From positions 248,001 through 312,000 of the forward strand of contig JNEN01001260.1 of assembly GCA_000697355.1 (NCBI GenBank): a DNA stretch of 64,000 bases. The letters run 5' to 3'. The position numbers and the translations under genes were made by a program. Source of the stretch: Syncephalastrum monosporum B8922. Taxonomy: Eukaryota; Mucoromycota; Mucoromycetes; Mucorales; Syncephalastraceae. The notes beneath the pieces were generated by a model. It made no database searches. It was not told the origin of the DNA and saw only the letters and a program-made list of their open reading frames with translations. Of the stretch, positions 1 to 10,881 are shown piece by piece (position 1 is the first letter of the stretch; every line of letters starts with the position of its first letter).

Positions 1-1983
1 TTTGAGCCTAAGCCGTGGGTCAGAACCTTATTTGCTCCTTGAAAGCCCTTTTGTTTCTAACTTACCACCCTAGACATCTGTAGGGCTCATCGAGTTGCTG
101 GTAGTTGGACAGATTGGGGACGCACGGTACAGTGTCGTGCGAATGAGAAGCAGTAGGGGTACCGACCGAAAGAGGAGACCCGCCACTCGAGGCTCTCTCT
201 CGCACCACCCTGGGGCAGAAATATTTGCTCCTAGCCGTCATGAGCGAGACAAGGAGGCCTATATTGGCACCCGAATGTGCAGACAGCAGTTGAAAGCGAA
301 AGTCTGGCGAGATCTTGGAAAACTGATAAAGATATTCCAGTACAGTGCCGATCAACTCTTCATCGTTGGCGACGAGCAGCGCAGTGAGGCGGCCGGGAAT
401 TTGGCTAAGACCAGACAACAGATAAAGCTGATTATTTTCCTGCGTTGCCAACATTGTAAGGACGCGGATAGCGCCAATAAGGAGGTAGCGATCCTGGGTA
501 TAGACAAGATTGGCAAGGCAAGCAATATAGTCATCGAATGGGTTCTTGAGTTCCACGACCGGTGCAATGTTCTCCAAAACGTCGATACAATGTCGACCGA
601 GATCAAAAAAATCCGAAGAGCTGGACAGCAACAAGCTCTTGATCAGCAGCGCCTTGAGTCTCACATGAGCAGCGAGCATACGGGCGTTGATCTCAAGAAA
701 GGAAAAATTGCGCAAAATATGCAGCACCTTCAGAATATGTGCGAATGCTGGTGACTGGATACGGTTCTTGCTGGCATGAGACATCATATTATCGACGCCC
801 GCGCCGTGTTCGTCCAAAAAGGGTTGCGCCCATTCCAGCAGGAGTTCTAGAAGAGCAGGTGTATTATCCAGTCGTAATTCCTCGGGGCTCTCAAACGAGA
901 TGGTCACAACGTAGTCGAGAGCCCACTCCATGGCCGGGTTGTTGGCTGACTGAAGACCATACAGAACTTTTTCCTTGGTTGTGTGATCAAATGACCTTGC
1001 TACTCGTAAAAGATGTCCAATGCTTAGTGTATGTTACAGTACTATTAAACGATTTCTTAATACCTATTAGGCAGTCTTTGCTTGCTCCGTCTGGCGGATG
1101 GACGTGGTCCAATGGCTGACTTTGATGGTGCATCTCTGCAACAGTGCAGGTGTGAGGCTCGTTGATGAGCGCCGTCTGCTCAAAGACCTGAGCTGGAAGG
1201 AGGGAATCGATGGGCTGGCTCACGACGGGCTTAATAGGTATGTAGTGATTCGATTTACTCGCGTTCTTTGTGCTCGGTTGTTTGCGCTTGGGAGCTATGA
1301 ATGAGCGTAGGTCAGCGTGTGTGTGGTTCGTCTGTGGTTCCGCTTGGATTACCATTCTTCTTGTAAGTTTTTCCAGCTAGATTGGATGCCTTATGCGCAT
1401 TCTTTGGAAAAGGAGTACATCAGCATGGTAAAGAAGAATACACGAATTGACTTACAGGACCACGCAACTCTGCGGGAGGAGTCCATGGATTACCCCATAT
1501 TTTCTCCTCCTCCCACCCTAACTGAAAATAAGGTATTTAGAGAAGAGCGAAGGTCGCTCATTGTTACACTTACCAAGTTACGGATATAAACACCCTTCAG
1601 TATGTAAGCACTATTTGTACATGTTGGAGGAAAATTGAAATTCTCCCCAATGTGTTTCCAATGTCGATTCCGTGTGACCTTTTTTAAATGAGGTATAAAA
1701 ATTACATTCACATCAGACAATGGAAGAGAATTATGTACCTCGTCAAACCCTCCTGCGGCGACAACAAACTTAAACAGTCTGTAGAGATCCAGTCGTTTGC
1801 CGCCAAGAATGGGCTCTGCTTGCAAGGTCGTGCTGCAATGGCGAAATCAGGGAAATAAGGAAATGAGTACCTTACAGGTTGGGAGACTTCCCCGAAATGT
1901 GATTACCCCTTTGCGACATGGAAGTCGTTCAGCTGGCGTATAAAGTTCGTATATTCGTCTGTCCTCTCAATGTCGACTGCCAT
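1..1983 (-). CDS. RSC9/ARID2-like chromatin remodelling subunit (3' end outside window)
   Basis: Likely DNA-binding subunit of a SWI/SNF-class (RSC/PBAF) remodeller in the nucleus. Six exons join in phase: 1907-1983, 1739-1832, 1574-1678, 1456-1521, 1064-1376 and 66-999. The start at 1983 gives MAVDIERTDEYTNF. An ARID domain covers about residues 10-100, with QLNDFHVAKG, ILGGKRLDLYRLF, GGFDEVTRNRHW and IGENFNFP, closing with WEEEKIWG. A Lys/Pro-rich linker follows, then an all-helical armadillo-like region of about 290 residues containing NPAMEWALDY and ISFESPEELRL. This ARID plus helical repeat order is that of Rsc9/ARID2. The last visible exon stops at a GTAAGTT donor (59-65), so the C-terminus lies to the left. 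ARID assignment is firm; assignment to RSC is by architecture. Confidence 0.82.
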
Positions 1984-3673
1984 TACACAAGAGGGAGCGG
2001 TTTTGTGTGTCCGTTTTGTTTGTTATTTTTCACAGGTAAGAACAATACGAGAAGAAGGCTGCTTGACGAAGAAAAAAAAAAAGTCCCTCAAAATTCGCTG
2101 TTCCTCTGTGCGACACGGCACACATTCGACTGAACCACTTACAGCAGAAAAAAACCCACAGTACATGTCACAGATTTGCCACTTTTGACATGCTTATGAT
2201 GGACAGTCTCGGGAACGCGTCCATTATCCCGTTCTGCCGAACGCAAGATCTTCAGGTGGCGCCCGGTGCCTCGGTCTAGCATTTGCCAGTATGCTGCCAG
2301 CAGGTCGTGCAAAATGTACCGCGTAGGTTAGATCTTTTCTCGACCGTAATACTACTTCAGCCAACAATCCTTCCATGTCTACATGCTTGTCCACTGCGGC
2401 CTGCAGAAAAGGTATCACCCGCGAGACCAGTATATCTGAAGATACCTAGAGATCATACCAACATGTCCGAAGATGTGTGTCACCAATGATTGGCGGGTGC
2501 CGCACCAGCCCTATATGGGTGACACACTGTACGACCTTCAGTGCTCAAGCTACTGTACTTTCCATCTGCTGCTACTGTATACATGAATCACATCTAAACT
2601 ACTAGACTTAACTCACTTGATATGTAGCTTTTGAGACTATTTGGCCGGATCAGTTGCTACCCCAAAATCTATCTCTCTCCCTTTTTCCATTTTTGCTCTG
2701 TTACATACGCCAATCCATTCTGGCCAGAAACATCTGCCGACAACACGAGCATTTATGAAGCGATGCTCTTGTGCGTACACACTAGTCCGGGTTCAGGTAT
2801 ACAGCACATCCATACGCGCCGCCGGAAATTTCTGTAGGACCATCTTTAGATTATGGTTCTGTCTGACGACTCGGTTCTGCCGAAAGTCAAAGATCTTGCA
2901 AAATAGTCGAGTTATAAGATTCGAAATTATGTAATGCGATCTTGCGCGTCGAAACGATGACGGCCTATACTATGGAGATGGTCGTACCATATTACCCATG
3001 CTTATGTCAGCGGTATGGTTCCTTTGCTCGTTATGTGACGTCTGACTCCAGCTATTTCACTTCTGTAGCTGATAGTAGACTTTTATGAGCAGACAAAGGA
3101 CATAGTAAATAGGTACTGAATGTATGTATATGAACACATCTTGCTAAGTAAAAGCATTTCAATGAGTAAATATGTCCAGTGGTCCTTGGTCTATTATAAA
3201 ACTTATAAATGTCGTTAAGTAGGTCTTCATTCTATTAGCCCTCGGCGCTTGCTCTTTGGAAAACTATTTCCCTGGTCCGCGGCTACGAGCACGCAATTGC
3301 ATTTATGGTATAGAGTACGTTTTGTACAACAATAGCAAAGAAAAGTAAATAGATCTTTTAAATCGCCTAAATCTCAATCATGCTACCTATCCATTTACGT
3401 AGATGAGCCAACACGATAATCTAATACGCGTGTTTCCGTTCTTCAATAACACAAGTGCTGCACTCAATGTCGAAATACACCTTTGTAAACCTTCCATATG
3501 CTCTCTGTATTTTACGTTGGGTGAGAATGAAACGTATGCTAATATAAGAGAATATATGAAATTATGAATGAATGAATATGCTAGATACACATGCATAGTA
3601 CGTTCTACTGAAACGTATGATGGAATACCACCAACAAGGACAGGATAATTAAGATACACAGAGTGAAGGCTCA
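1984..3673. other. Intergenic region, about 1.7 kb
   Basis: No gene model could be supported. The half next to the ARID gene is its upstream region. From about 2940 to 3370 the sequence is AT-rich and featureless. A minus-strand open stretch (2224-2450) has some protein-like composition, but no start or splice partner was found. The open frame at 3387-3674 lies directly downstream of the next gene's stop and is probably 3' UTR. Confidence 0.5.
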
Positions 3674-4309
3674 TTAATCTCTAGTGTTCGGCTTATCGAA
3701 TCCTACGTCATCGAGAGTCTTGTCAGCAGCCTGGTAATAAGCCGGTTGATTATGATAGGCCGCGCCAGCGGCGGTCGAGAGGGTTCCATTACGATCCAGC
3801 ATAACGTTTTCACTCCCGCTTGCAGTTGAACGTTCCTCATACGGGCCACCATCCCAGTAAGCAGGATAGTTGTAATAGCCCTGATTGTTGCCATTGTTAT
3901 AATAGTGAGAAGCCTGGGGAGGTTCAACCGGGGATATCTCGCCCGTGGACCCATTCGATGAGGGAGGAACAAAGTGACGAGCGGCAACGGTCGGCATGCG
4001 TTGGGCGGTAGGCGACCAGCGCGGGCCTTGATCTTCCTCGTACGTGTTGGCGTTAAATATATCGTCACAAGCAAGCTTGTCTTTTTGCGCTCTGCGTTGC
4101 TTCCGTCGTCGCAAAAAGAAAAAGGCGATCAAACCCACTAAAATAGTGTATCAAATAAAATTTAGAAATGAGTCGAGAACCATCTCATTGATCCTGTGCA
4201 AAAGGCTTACCAATGATGGCGGCACCTACAACGCCACCGACGACACCACCTGCAATGGCACCTGTATTAGTGTTTGAAGGCGTATCAGAAGAGCTTTGGG
4301 AAAGAAGCT

Positions 4310-4347
<38 letters not shown>

Positions 4348-5172
4348 GCTGACGAGGAGGAGGAAAGCGAAGCCGAGGACACGCTCGATGTGGCTGCGTG
4401 ACTACTGGTACTGCTACTCGGCTGAGCGGAAGAGGTGGATGGTTGTGTTTCGGAAGCGGAGGATTCGGCGACACTGCTCGACGTTGGTTCGCTGGATGAA
4501 CTTTGGTCGGCCGCAGTCTGGTTATTGTTGTCGCTGCTTGAGGCAGCAGGCTCCGACGTGGGCTGTGGCGAGGCCGAGGCACTGTCGCCAGCGGTCTGCG
4601 TAGCTGCAGCAGACGAGTCACCTGTGGCAGATGCGCCCTGGTCGCCTGCGGCTGACGTGGGTTGCTGTTCATTGCCCGTGGATGCAGCACCAGAGTCGTT
4701 GGCAGAAGCCGCGTCACCGCCGTCAGTCGTCTGGGAGCTGCTTCCTGCGGCAGAAGCTCCTCCTCCAGGGCTGGCACCAGCATCGTTACTGCTGTTGCGG
4801 CCGGCTCCACTGTTTGAGCCGCCATTAGAGGCATCTCTGCTTGCTCCACCGCTTGAGCCACCGGGCGCATCGCCGCCGGCTCCAGCGCCGTCTTGACCGC
4901 CTCCCTGTTGGCGTTTTTGGATCGTGACGAAATTCACTTTCTGTTGATGTAAAAGTACGTACAGAGGATTAGGTCGCCCTGAGATATAAAATAAAAAAAA
5001 ATAAAAACAAAGCGTACCGAGTTTCCAGAAGTTGTTTCACTTTCATATATCTTTTTTCCCTCTCTGTAATAAAATAAACCGGTCAGAAACGGGTGCAAAG
5101 ATGACAGAGAGAGAGACAAAGCGATAGTTACAAGGTATTGCTAGATGGTGCACGGCGAACAATGCGGACCAT
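3674..5172 (-). CDS. Ser/Ala-rich single-pass membrane protein (cell-surface sensor-like)
   Basis: Exons 5132-5172, 5018-5063, 4211-4940 and 3674-4137 join in phase (426 aa). After a short N-terminus comes a KRQQ dibasic site, then about 200 residues of Gly/Ser/Ala/Thr-rich, probably heavily O-glycosylated sequence with a poly-Ser run from an AGC repeat. One membrane segment (AIAGGVVGGVVGAAII joined by splicing to VGLIAFFFL) is followed by an RRRKQRR stop-transfer and a cytosolic tail rich in Tyr, Asn and Pro. The architecture resembles WSC/Mid2-type wall sensors, but no WSC cysteine domain is present. No convincing signal peptide is visible, so the first two exons are the weakest part of the model. 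Function is not known. Confidence 0.6.
4312..4344. repeat. (CTG)11 trinucleotide repeat
   Basis: Eleven uninterrupted CTG units on the plus strand read as AGC (Ser) codons in the minus-strand membrane protein. The same run would read as Leu in a plus-strand shadow frame. Confidence 0.95.
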
Positions 5173-5815
5173 GTCGTACAAAATGGGTTGCCGTGTGACA
5201 AATGGGATAAAAAGGAAGCAAATGTCAAAATTTTGCAGATGAAGGTGATTCTTAGCGGAGAGAACAGAGCTGAAACACAGCAAAAGAAAAAAAAAAGGTG
5301 CTGTGATAACGTAAAACTGAATGTGTCAGCCAGCCAGAGTCAAAGCGGCGGTGATGTCTACCAGTGAAATAAGGCTTATGTGAAAAAGGCAGGTCCCATA
5401 ATGACGAGACGCGACAAAAACATACTTAGTCTCGGGGGGTTCGTGATAAGCATAGCACAGTCCGTTATTCTTTCTATATACCCATCACCCGCACAGGGAC
5501 GCTCTTTTGGATTATCAGTTGATCTATCTTTCTTCAACTGCACCGACACCTCGCAAATCCACAGTAAGAGTCTTTAGGCCTTCATATGGCGAACAGGTAC
5601 ACAGGTACACAAGCTGGTGAAGAAGGCAGCAAAGGGAATCCCAAGCGTAACAGGACGAATGAGTTGGCGTCACCATTGAAATCAGCGTAATAAAGAGAAG
5701 AATTTCTGTAAATTAGTGAACCCCCAAGTGAGATAGGGCGGTTCGGGTATTTGCCCGTATATATGTAACTTTGTTATATATGATGCACATGGTGTGTTTT
5801 GGTTTCAATCAATTT
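5173..5815. other. Intergenic region between membrane protein and calreticulin
   Basis: Contains the upstream region of the Ser-rich membrane protein gene and the 3' flank of the calreticulin gene. No further gene, RNA or repeat was recognised. Confidence 0.5.
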
Positions 5816-7119
5816 TTACAGTTCGTCCTTGATAGGCTTCTTCACCTCCTCCTCGTCCTCCTTGGTTTCCTCCTCCTTGGTCTCGTCTTCGTCAAGGTCA
5901 ATGGTGACTTCCTCATCAACAGCCTTGGCGGCTTCCTCTTCCTTGGAAGCTTCCTCGGCCTCCTTGGCCTTTTGCGCCTCGTCATATGCCTTCTTGGCGT
6001 CCTTTTCCTTCTCGGCAAGTTCGAGAGACTCCTTGCGGATCTTCTCGGCCTCGGCAATGTCGTCGGTAATCAGAAGGTTGTCAAAGCTGGAGCCAGACTT
6101 GACCTGCCAGAGATCAAAACCAAGATGGCCCGTGGTGTAGATATAGATCTCGTTATCCACCTTGTAGTCCGGGTTGTCGATCTCGGGATGGACCCATTCG
6201 CCCTTGTAGGCAGGGTTGGGGATGCGCTTGGCCTTCCAGGGACCTTGGTATTCGGGGTTGGGGATCCTATAGAACGATAAAACGCGTGAGACCGTGTGCT
6301 CTTCTTCAAGAACCAACCCACTTACGAAGGAGCCTCCCAGTCGCCATCCATGTCATCATCCCAGTCCTCGGGCTTCTCGGCCTCAGGGTCAGCAATGAAC
6401 TCAGGAATGTCATCCCAGCCTTCGGGCTTCTTGTCCTCGGGGTCGTCAATCTCGGCCTCGTCGACCCAGTCCTCGGGCTTCTTGGCGTTGGGGTCCTTGA
6501 TGGTCTTGGGGGGCAGGAAGTCCCAGTCCTCGAGCAGGGCGCCCGCAGCCTTCTCCTCACCGTCGACCAGGATCTGGTAGGTCTGGTCGGGCTTGACAAT
6601 CAGGGTGTAGGTGTGCGTGTACACGTCGTTGGGGGCGCTGACCGTCTTTTTGAGATCATGGTTCTTGCCATTGTAGTTCAAGATGGCGTGGACCATGGCC
6701 TTGCTGCCACAGAAATCAGGGCCAAACATGATGTTGTACTGGGATTCACCGTTGAAGGTCTTGGGGTCAAAGCCAGCCTCGGGGAAGAGCTTAATGTAGC
6801 TGCCACCGCAGTCGATGGACTGGTCGTTCTTGACATCGAACTGCACGACGTAGTCCTTGTCCTTGTTGGTGAAAGGCTTGACGGGAGTGGACAGCGCGTA
6901 GAAGCGGTAGTCTTCGGTGGTGCGCAGCGCGGCGCTCTTTTCCTCGTCGGCAAACCACTTGCCGGGCGAGACCTCCAGCTTGCCGAGGTCCTCGCGGTGG
7001 GTCGAGAGCGTCCAGCGGTCCTTCCAGGCCTCGCCGTCGCTGAACGTCTCGTGGAGGTACACCTCGGCAGAGACCAGCGCGGCCATACCAAGAGCGGCAA
7101 CGGCAGAAGAGATTCTCAT
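5816..7119 (-). CDS. Calreticulin
   Basis: ER-lumenal, calcium-binding lectin chaperone that folds monoglucosylated glycoproteins. Two exons (6326-7119, 5816-6266) around a 59-nt intron give 414 aa, the usual length. A cleavable signal peptide MRISSAVAALGMAALVSA comes first. The globular lectin domain follows, with YIKLFPE, YNIMFGPDFCG and HAILNYNGKNHDL. The P-domain carries type 1 repeats (IKDPNAKKPEDW, IDDPEDKKPEGW, IADPEAEKPEDW) and type 2 repeats (IPNPEYQGPWKAK and similar). The acidic calcium-storing tail ends in KDEL for ER retrieval. The start is the only ATG in front of a signal peptide. The intron separates the two sets of P-domain repeats. Confidence 0.97.
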
Positions 7120-7432
7120 TGTTGTGTGCGGTGGGTGAGGTTGAGAAGAGAGAAAGGGAGGGGATAGAAAGAAGAGTCGAGCGAGTCCAAGTAGAGTGGG
7201 AGTCAGAAGGAATCGGGTCTGAGGGATTCCCCAGTGGGTATTTATTGCGTGCCTCCCCGAACGACGTGGCAACCGCTCGAAAAATCATGTAATGAATCGG
7301 CGCTTGAATCTGTTGAATGCAATTCCCCATTTGCCTGTTTCCCGCTTGTCCCCATACTGCAGTATCAAATATGTATATCTGTGTGCCCAAGCATGTTCAT
7401 TGTCTCGCAGCGATTGGCTGCTAAAGTTCTAT
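7120..7432 (-). promoter_or_regulatory. Upstream region of calreticulin gene
   Basis: A TATA-like AATAAATA lies at about 7239-7247, roughly 120 nt upstream of the ATG. Further up, plus-strand GACGTGGC at 7263-7270 contains an ACGTG core of the kind bound by unfolded-protein-response bZIP factors (UPRE-2/ERSE type). An ATTGG (reverse CCAAT) occurs near 7412. That these act in ER-stress induction is an inference from gene identity and motif. Confidence 0.4.
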
Positions 7433-8051
7433 TTAAGATCGAATTCTTTCCAGCCCGCGCTGCATAACTTCCGGCAGACCTGCCACCGGCCGTCGCTCAA
7501 TTGGATCCACAAACACGTGGGTGAATCCACCTACGACGCTTGCTTGCTCGCTTCCCTTCTCGAAGATGCCCACGCCGTAGGTGACACTCGACCGCCCTAC
7601 TTTGGTGATCCGCAGTCCTGCTTCTAGCACACTGGGATACGACGTCGGCGCGTAAAAGTTGGCGGACGACGCCACGACAAGTCCAATCGGTTTCGTCTTG
7701 GACGCGTCCAGGGGATCCAGCCCGCAGTGCTTGATGAGGTACTCGTTCACCACAGTATCAATGTACAGATAATACATCGAATTGTTAATATGGCCATATT
7801 GGTCGTTATCACTCCATCTTAAACCAGACTAACATGAGCTTCCTGTGTCCCAGTCCTGTTTTCACTTTGCTTTGAGGGTCGGTATGTCACACGCACCTGG
7901 ATTGAATGGGCAAGAAGTACTTGTAATGCGAGCGCTCCCTGAAAGCAGGCGGCTTCGATGAGGCGGATGACAGGCTTCGACTCGCACTCGTCGAGACAGC
8001 AGGCCCGACATGCTTCGCCACTTGGGCCAAACGCAGCTGGGCAGTGGACAT
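7433..8051 (-). CDS. Hotdog-fold acyl-CoA thioesterase (4HBT family)
   Basis: Two exons (7897-8051, 7433-7817) joined in phase 2 give 179 aa. The splice rebuilds the family signature RWSDNDQYGHINNSMYYLY, with the catalytic Asp and the HxNN helix start of YbgC/4HBT-like thioesterases. Later strands ITKVGRSSVTYGVGIFEKG and GGFTHVFVD complete one hotdog fold. The N-terminal 45 residues are Ser/Arg/Ala-rich with few acids (AKHVGPAVSTSASRSLSS), consistent with a mitochondrial presequence. The substrate is unknown, most likely an acyl-CoA. Homologues often form tetramers. Confidence 0.8.
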
Positions 8052-8470
8052 GACCGGCTTTTGTGGATGGAGGGGAACGGGAAGTCTGGAAGAAAGACAG
8101 AGCGTTGTTGCTGGTAATCGTTTACTGTGTGTGTGTATGTGTTATGTGGGTGTGTCAGCCAAAATGTCGGGGTGTTTGCCAGCTACGCCAATCAAACTCA
8201 ATCACATGCACTCGGAAGCTAGCAGGAGTAGTAACGTAGGGTTGTGTGGCCAGCATATGTTTTTAAATAAGGTACGAATGGAGATATATAAGCATAAAAA
8301 TAGACAAATGATGAAATGGAGAATAGTAATATAGGTGAAAAGGTCAAAAAAATAAAAAAAAAGCGAAAACTAAATCAGTAAAACAAGGGGGGGGGGGAAA
8401 AGACGAGGACCTGTACATGATGGTGGTATATAGCGAGATGACATGGGTCAGTATAGATACAGAAGGCTGC
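8052..8470. other. Intergenic region
   Basis: Holds the upstream region of the thioesterase gene and the 3' flank of the TBC gene, including a G9 run near 8388. No gene seen. Confidence 0.5.
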
Positions 8471-10713
8471 TCAGGAAGGCTGCCGGCTGGAAGTCCGGTT
8501 GGGAGCAAGAGCATGCAAGACCCGGCCGTAAAGTGAGGATGATCGGGACATGGGCCGCACGTCAATATACGGCGTGGAGCAGCATTCGGTCGTGAACCGG
8601 CGCTGGCCCTCGCAGTCTTCGTCATGCGCACAGTGGCTCGCTCGCACGGTCTCAAGCTCGGCAAGTCGAACTTTGGTCTCGGCCAAGGCACGTTCCAGCT
8701 CGCGCATCGCCCACATATTCTCGTCTGTCTGCTGCCGGACATCGCCCATACTCTTCCTCCGTGGTAAGGGGGTCCCTACTGGTGTCGCCGCCTTCTTGCT
8801 AGGCCTGCTGTTATTGGTGCTGGCCGTGCCTGATCCAGGGGATGGCGAGTGCAGTGCCAATTCTGCTTTCAACGCTTGATTTTCGCGCACGAGTTGAAGC
8901 CATGCCAGGTCCTTGGCCTTTTTCTCTTTGATGAGCTCGTCCATTTCGCCCTGGGTCGACATGAGCTTATCCACGAGCACCATCTGCCCCTCTGTCACCA
9001 TATCGTAGCGCGATTGGGCGTCTTCCAAGTCTTGGGCAAGCTTCTCACAATGCTGCTGCAGCTCGAAATGTTCTACTTTGATTCGTACGAGCTCGGCCCG
9101 CAATAATGGCGTATCGTCCTGCTGTTCGGTCGCAATGGTCGCGCAGCCACTGCTGCTGTACGTGGCTTCGGAAAACCCCGTTGTGTTGCTCTCGATGCTC
9201 TCCATATCGTTTTCAGGAGGCCGATCGTCGCTGCTGCATTCGAACAGTGTCCGCGACCGCGTAAGGGGTCGCTTCTTGGTGTATCGCTCGAGCTCACGAA
9301 TGGTCATCTTCAATGCATCCCGCTCGTTCTCTACGTCGCACTTGTCCATACGCAGTTCGGCCAATTCATCCAGTGTCTGCTGGTGCTTGAGCTGAAGCTT
9401 CATAAATCGGGTTTTGTAGTCCACGTCGTCTCGTTCAATCTGACAGGATGGACGCTGCTGCGTACAGGTGCTCGTACTGGTGCTGGTGCTGGCTGTCGTG
9501 CGTCGGCGTCGCCAAAAGAAGAAACGCTTGCTGGTAGTAAGCACTTGTTCTGCTCTCTCTCGTTTCTCTGCCTGTCCTTCACGGGCATAGCGTTCCTCTA
9601 AAGCGCCCATTTTGGCTCGTGTGACGACAGAAGCCAGATCGGCTGCTTCTCGAACAATGTCATCGGTGGGGAGGTCCAGCCCAAGCGTGACGTGGTCAAG
9701 CAGATCTTCGAATTCGGTCTCGGCGAGGATCTTGGGTTCGCTATGTCGAAGGAGAGCCAAAGCGAAGCGCATGATTGTTTCCGCTGCGCCTTCGACAAAT
9801 ACAATGTCGTAGATGCGTTCGACACGTTCCATGGAGAAGTTGTATGCAAAAAGAGTCAGGAACCACTGGGATGCGTACATGGCCGGGTGAATGCCGTGTG
9901 ATTCCATGTGCTGGGCTAGTTCTGGTAGTTGTTCATTTAATAGGATGGTGAATTGGTAAAGACGCAGCTGTAAGCCTTCCATATCCGTGGTGAACAAAGT
10001 ACGCATGTGATAAGTCTCCATCAACCTCACGAACACACAAAATGCTTGCTGCTCTTCCATCTGTAGACAATGTCAAAGTTAGAAGACCATCAAAAGGATA
10101 GGAGAATATACGTGACCCACATGCATAAGTAGAGGACCAACAAGGAAGGCGAGCCCTTGACAGTAGCCGACATGGCTGTCATAGAGGCTGTATGCTTCTA
10201 GAATACGCCGCATCGCTCGCTGACCTTCGCCATTTTCTTGCTTAAACATATCAATGTGTGGATAGGTGCGTGCGAGGTCGCGCTGAATGATACGTTCGTG
10301 GGGCGACTTCTCATGGCATAGCTGTCCATAGACTGTCTCGAGGTGGAGGGACGTCGACCGGCTGAGGGCTTGCCAGGCTTTCCCTCGTAGATGAGCCGGA
10401 ATCGCAGTTTGCCTCAGTTGAGTGGAGAGCAACGTCGTAGGAACAAGGTTTCTATTTTGAATCACGGTCTCCCAAAAGGCATCACAGTGATCCCGGTCCG
10501 CATTGTGACAGATGGTCGTCGTCTTTTCATGGCATGTCTAATCGCCATGTAATATAAAAATAAAAAAAGCAAAACCAAAGAAAGGCGCGGTTACAAAATT
10601 AATGGGAAATTTATGCGCAGAAGACGCGTCTATCGATCCTCCTGTCCGCATACCTCCACAGCAGTATGATCCGTCGTAACTTGTACAATGGTATCCTCAG
10701 ATGTTGAAAGCAT
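8471..10713 (-). CDS. TBC-domain Rab GTPase-activating protein, Gyp5/EVI5-like
   Basis: Likely accelerates GTP hydrolysis by Rab GTPases in secretory or endocytic traffic. Three exons (10654-10713, 10121-10537, 8471-10060) give 688 aa. The TBC domain covers roughly residues 45-275, with IPAHLRGKAWQ, the arginine-finger motif RDLARTYPHIDMF, the glutamine-finger motif VGYCQGLAFLVGPLL, and SQWFLTLFAYNF. Splicing at 10120/10061 restores the canonical LLMH-MEEQQAFCVFVRLM join. The C-terminal half is basic and Thr/Ser-rich, then long heptad coiled coil, the layout of Gyp5, Gyl1 and EVI5. Both catalytic fingers are intact, so it should be active. Which Rab it acts on cannot be told. Confidence 0.9.
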
Positions 10714-10881
10714 GTTGTGAAAAGACAAAAAAAAAAGGATGGCGTCAATTACAATTAGAAAAGTCTGTAAACTAAAATATGCAAGGGGTGGCGGCCAAAA
10801 AGAGAACCGAAAGGGGCGCCCAGAACAAAAAATAGGAAGAAATAAGGAAAAAGGGGCAGTGCAAAAAGAAAGACAAACTAT

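Noticed and set aside
2224..2450. Minus-strand open stretch reading LQAAVDKHVDMEGLLAEVVL
   Set aside because: Protein-like, but no ATG, no in-phase exon on either side and no family recognised; left unannotated.
3387..3674. 95-codon minus-strand open frame directly after the membrane protein gene
   Set aside because: Composition is AT-driven, no domain, and its position fits the 3' UTR of the upstream gene.
4226..4896. Large Pro/Ala/Leu-rich open frames on both strands across the Ser-rich exon
   Set aside because: They are shadow frames of the low-complexity coding repeat in the minus-strand membrane protein.
6286..7167. 293-codon plus-strand open frame opposite calreticulin
   Set aside because: Antisense shadow of a highly biased coding exon; calreticulin explains the sequence fully.
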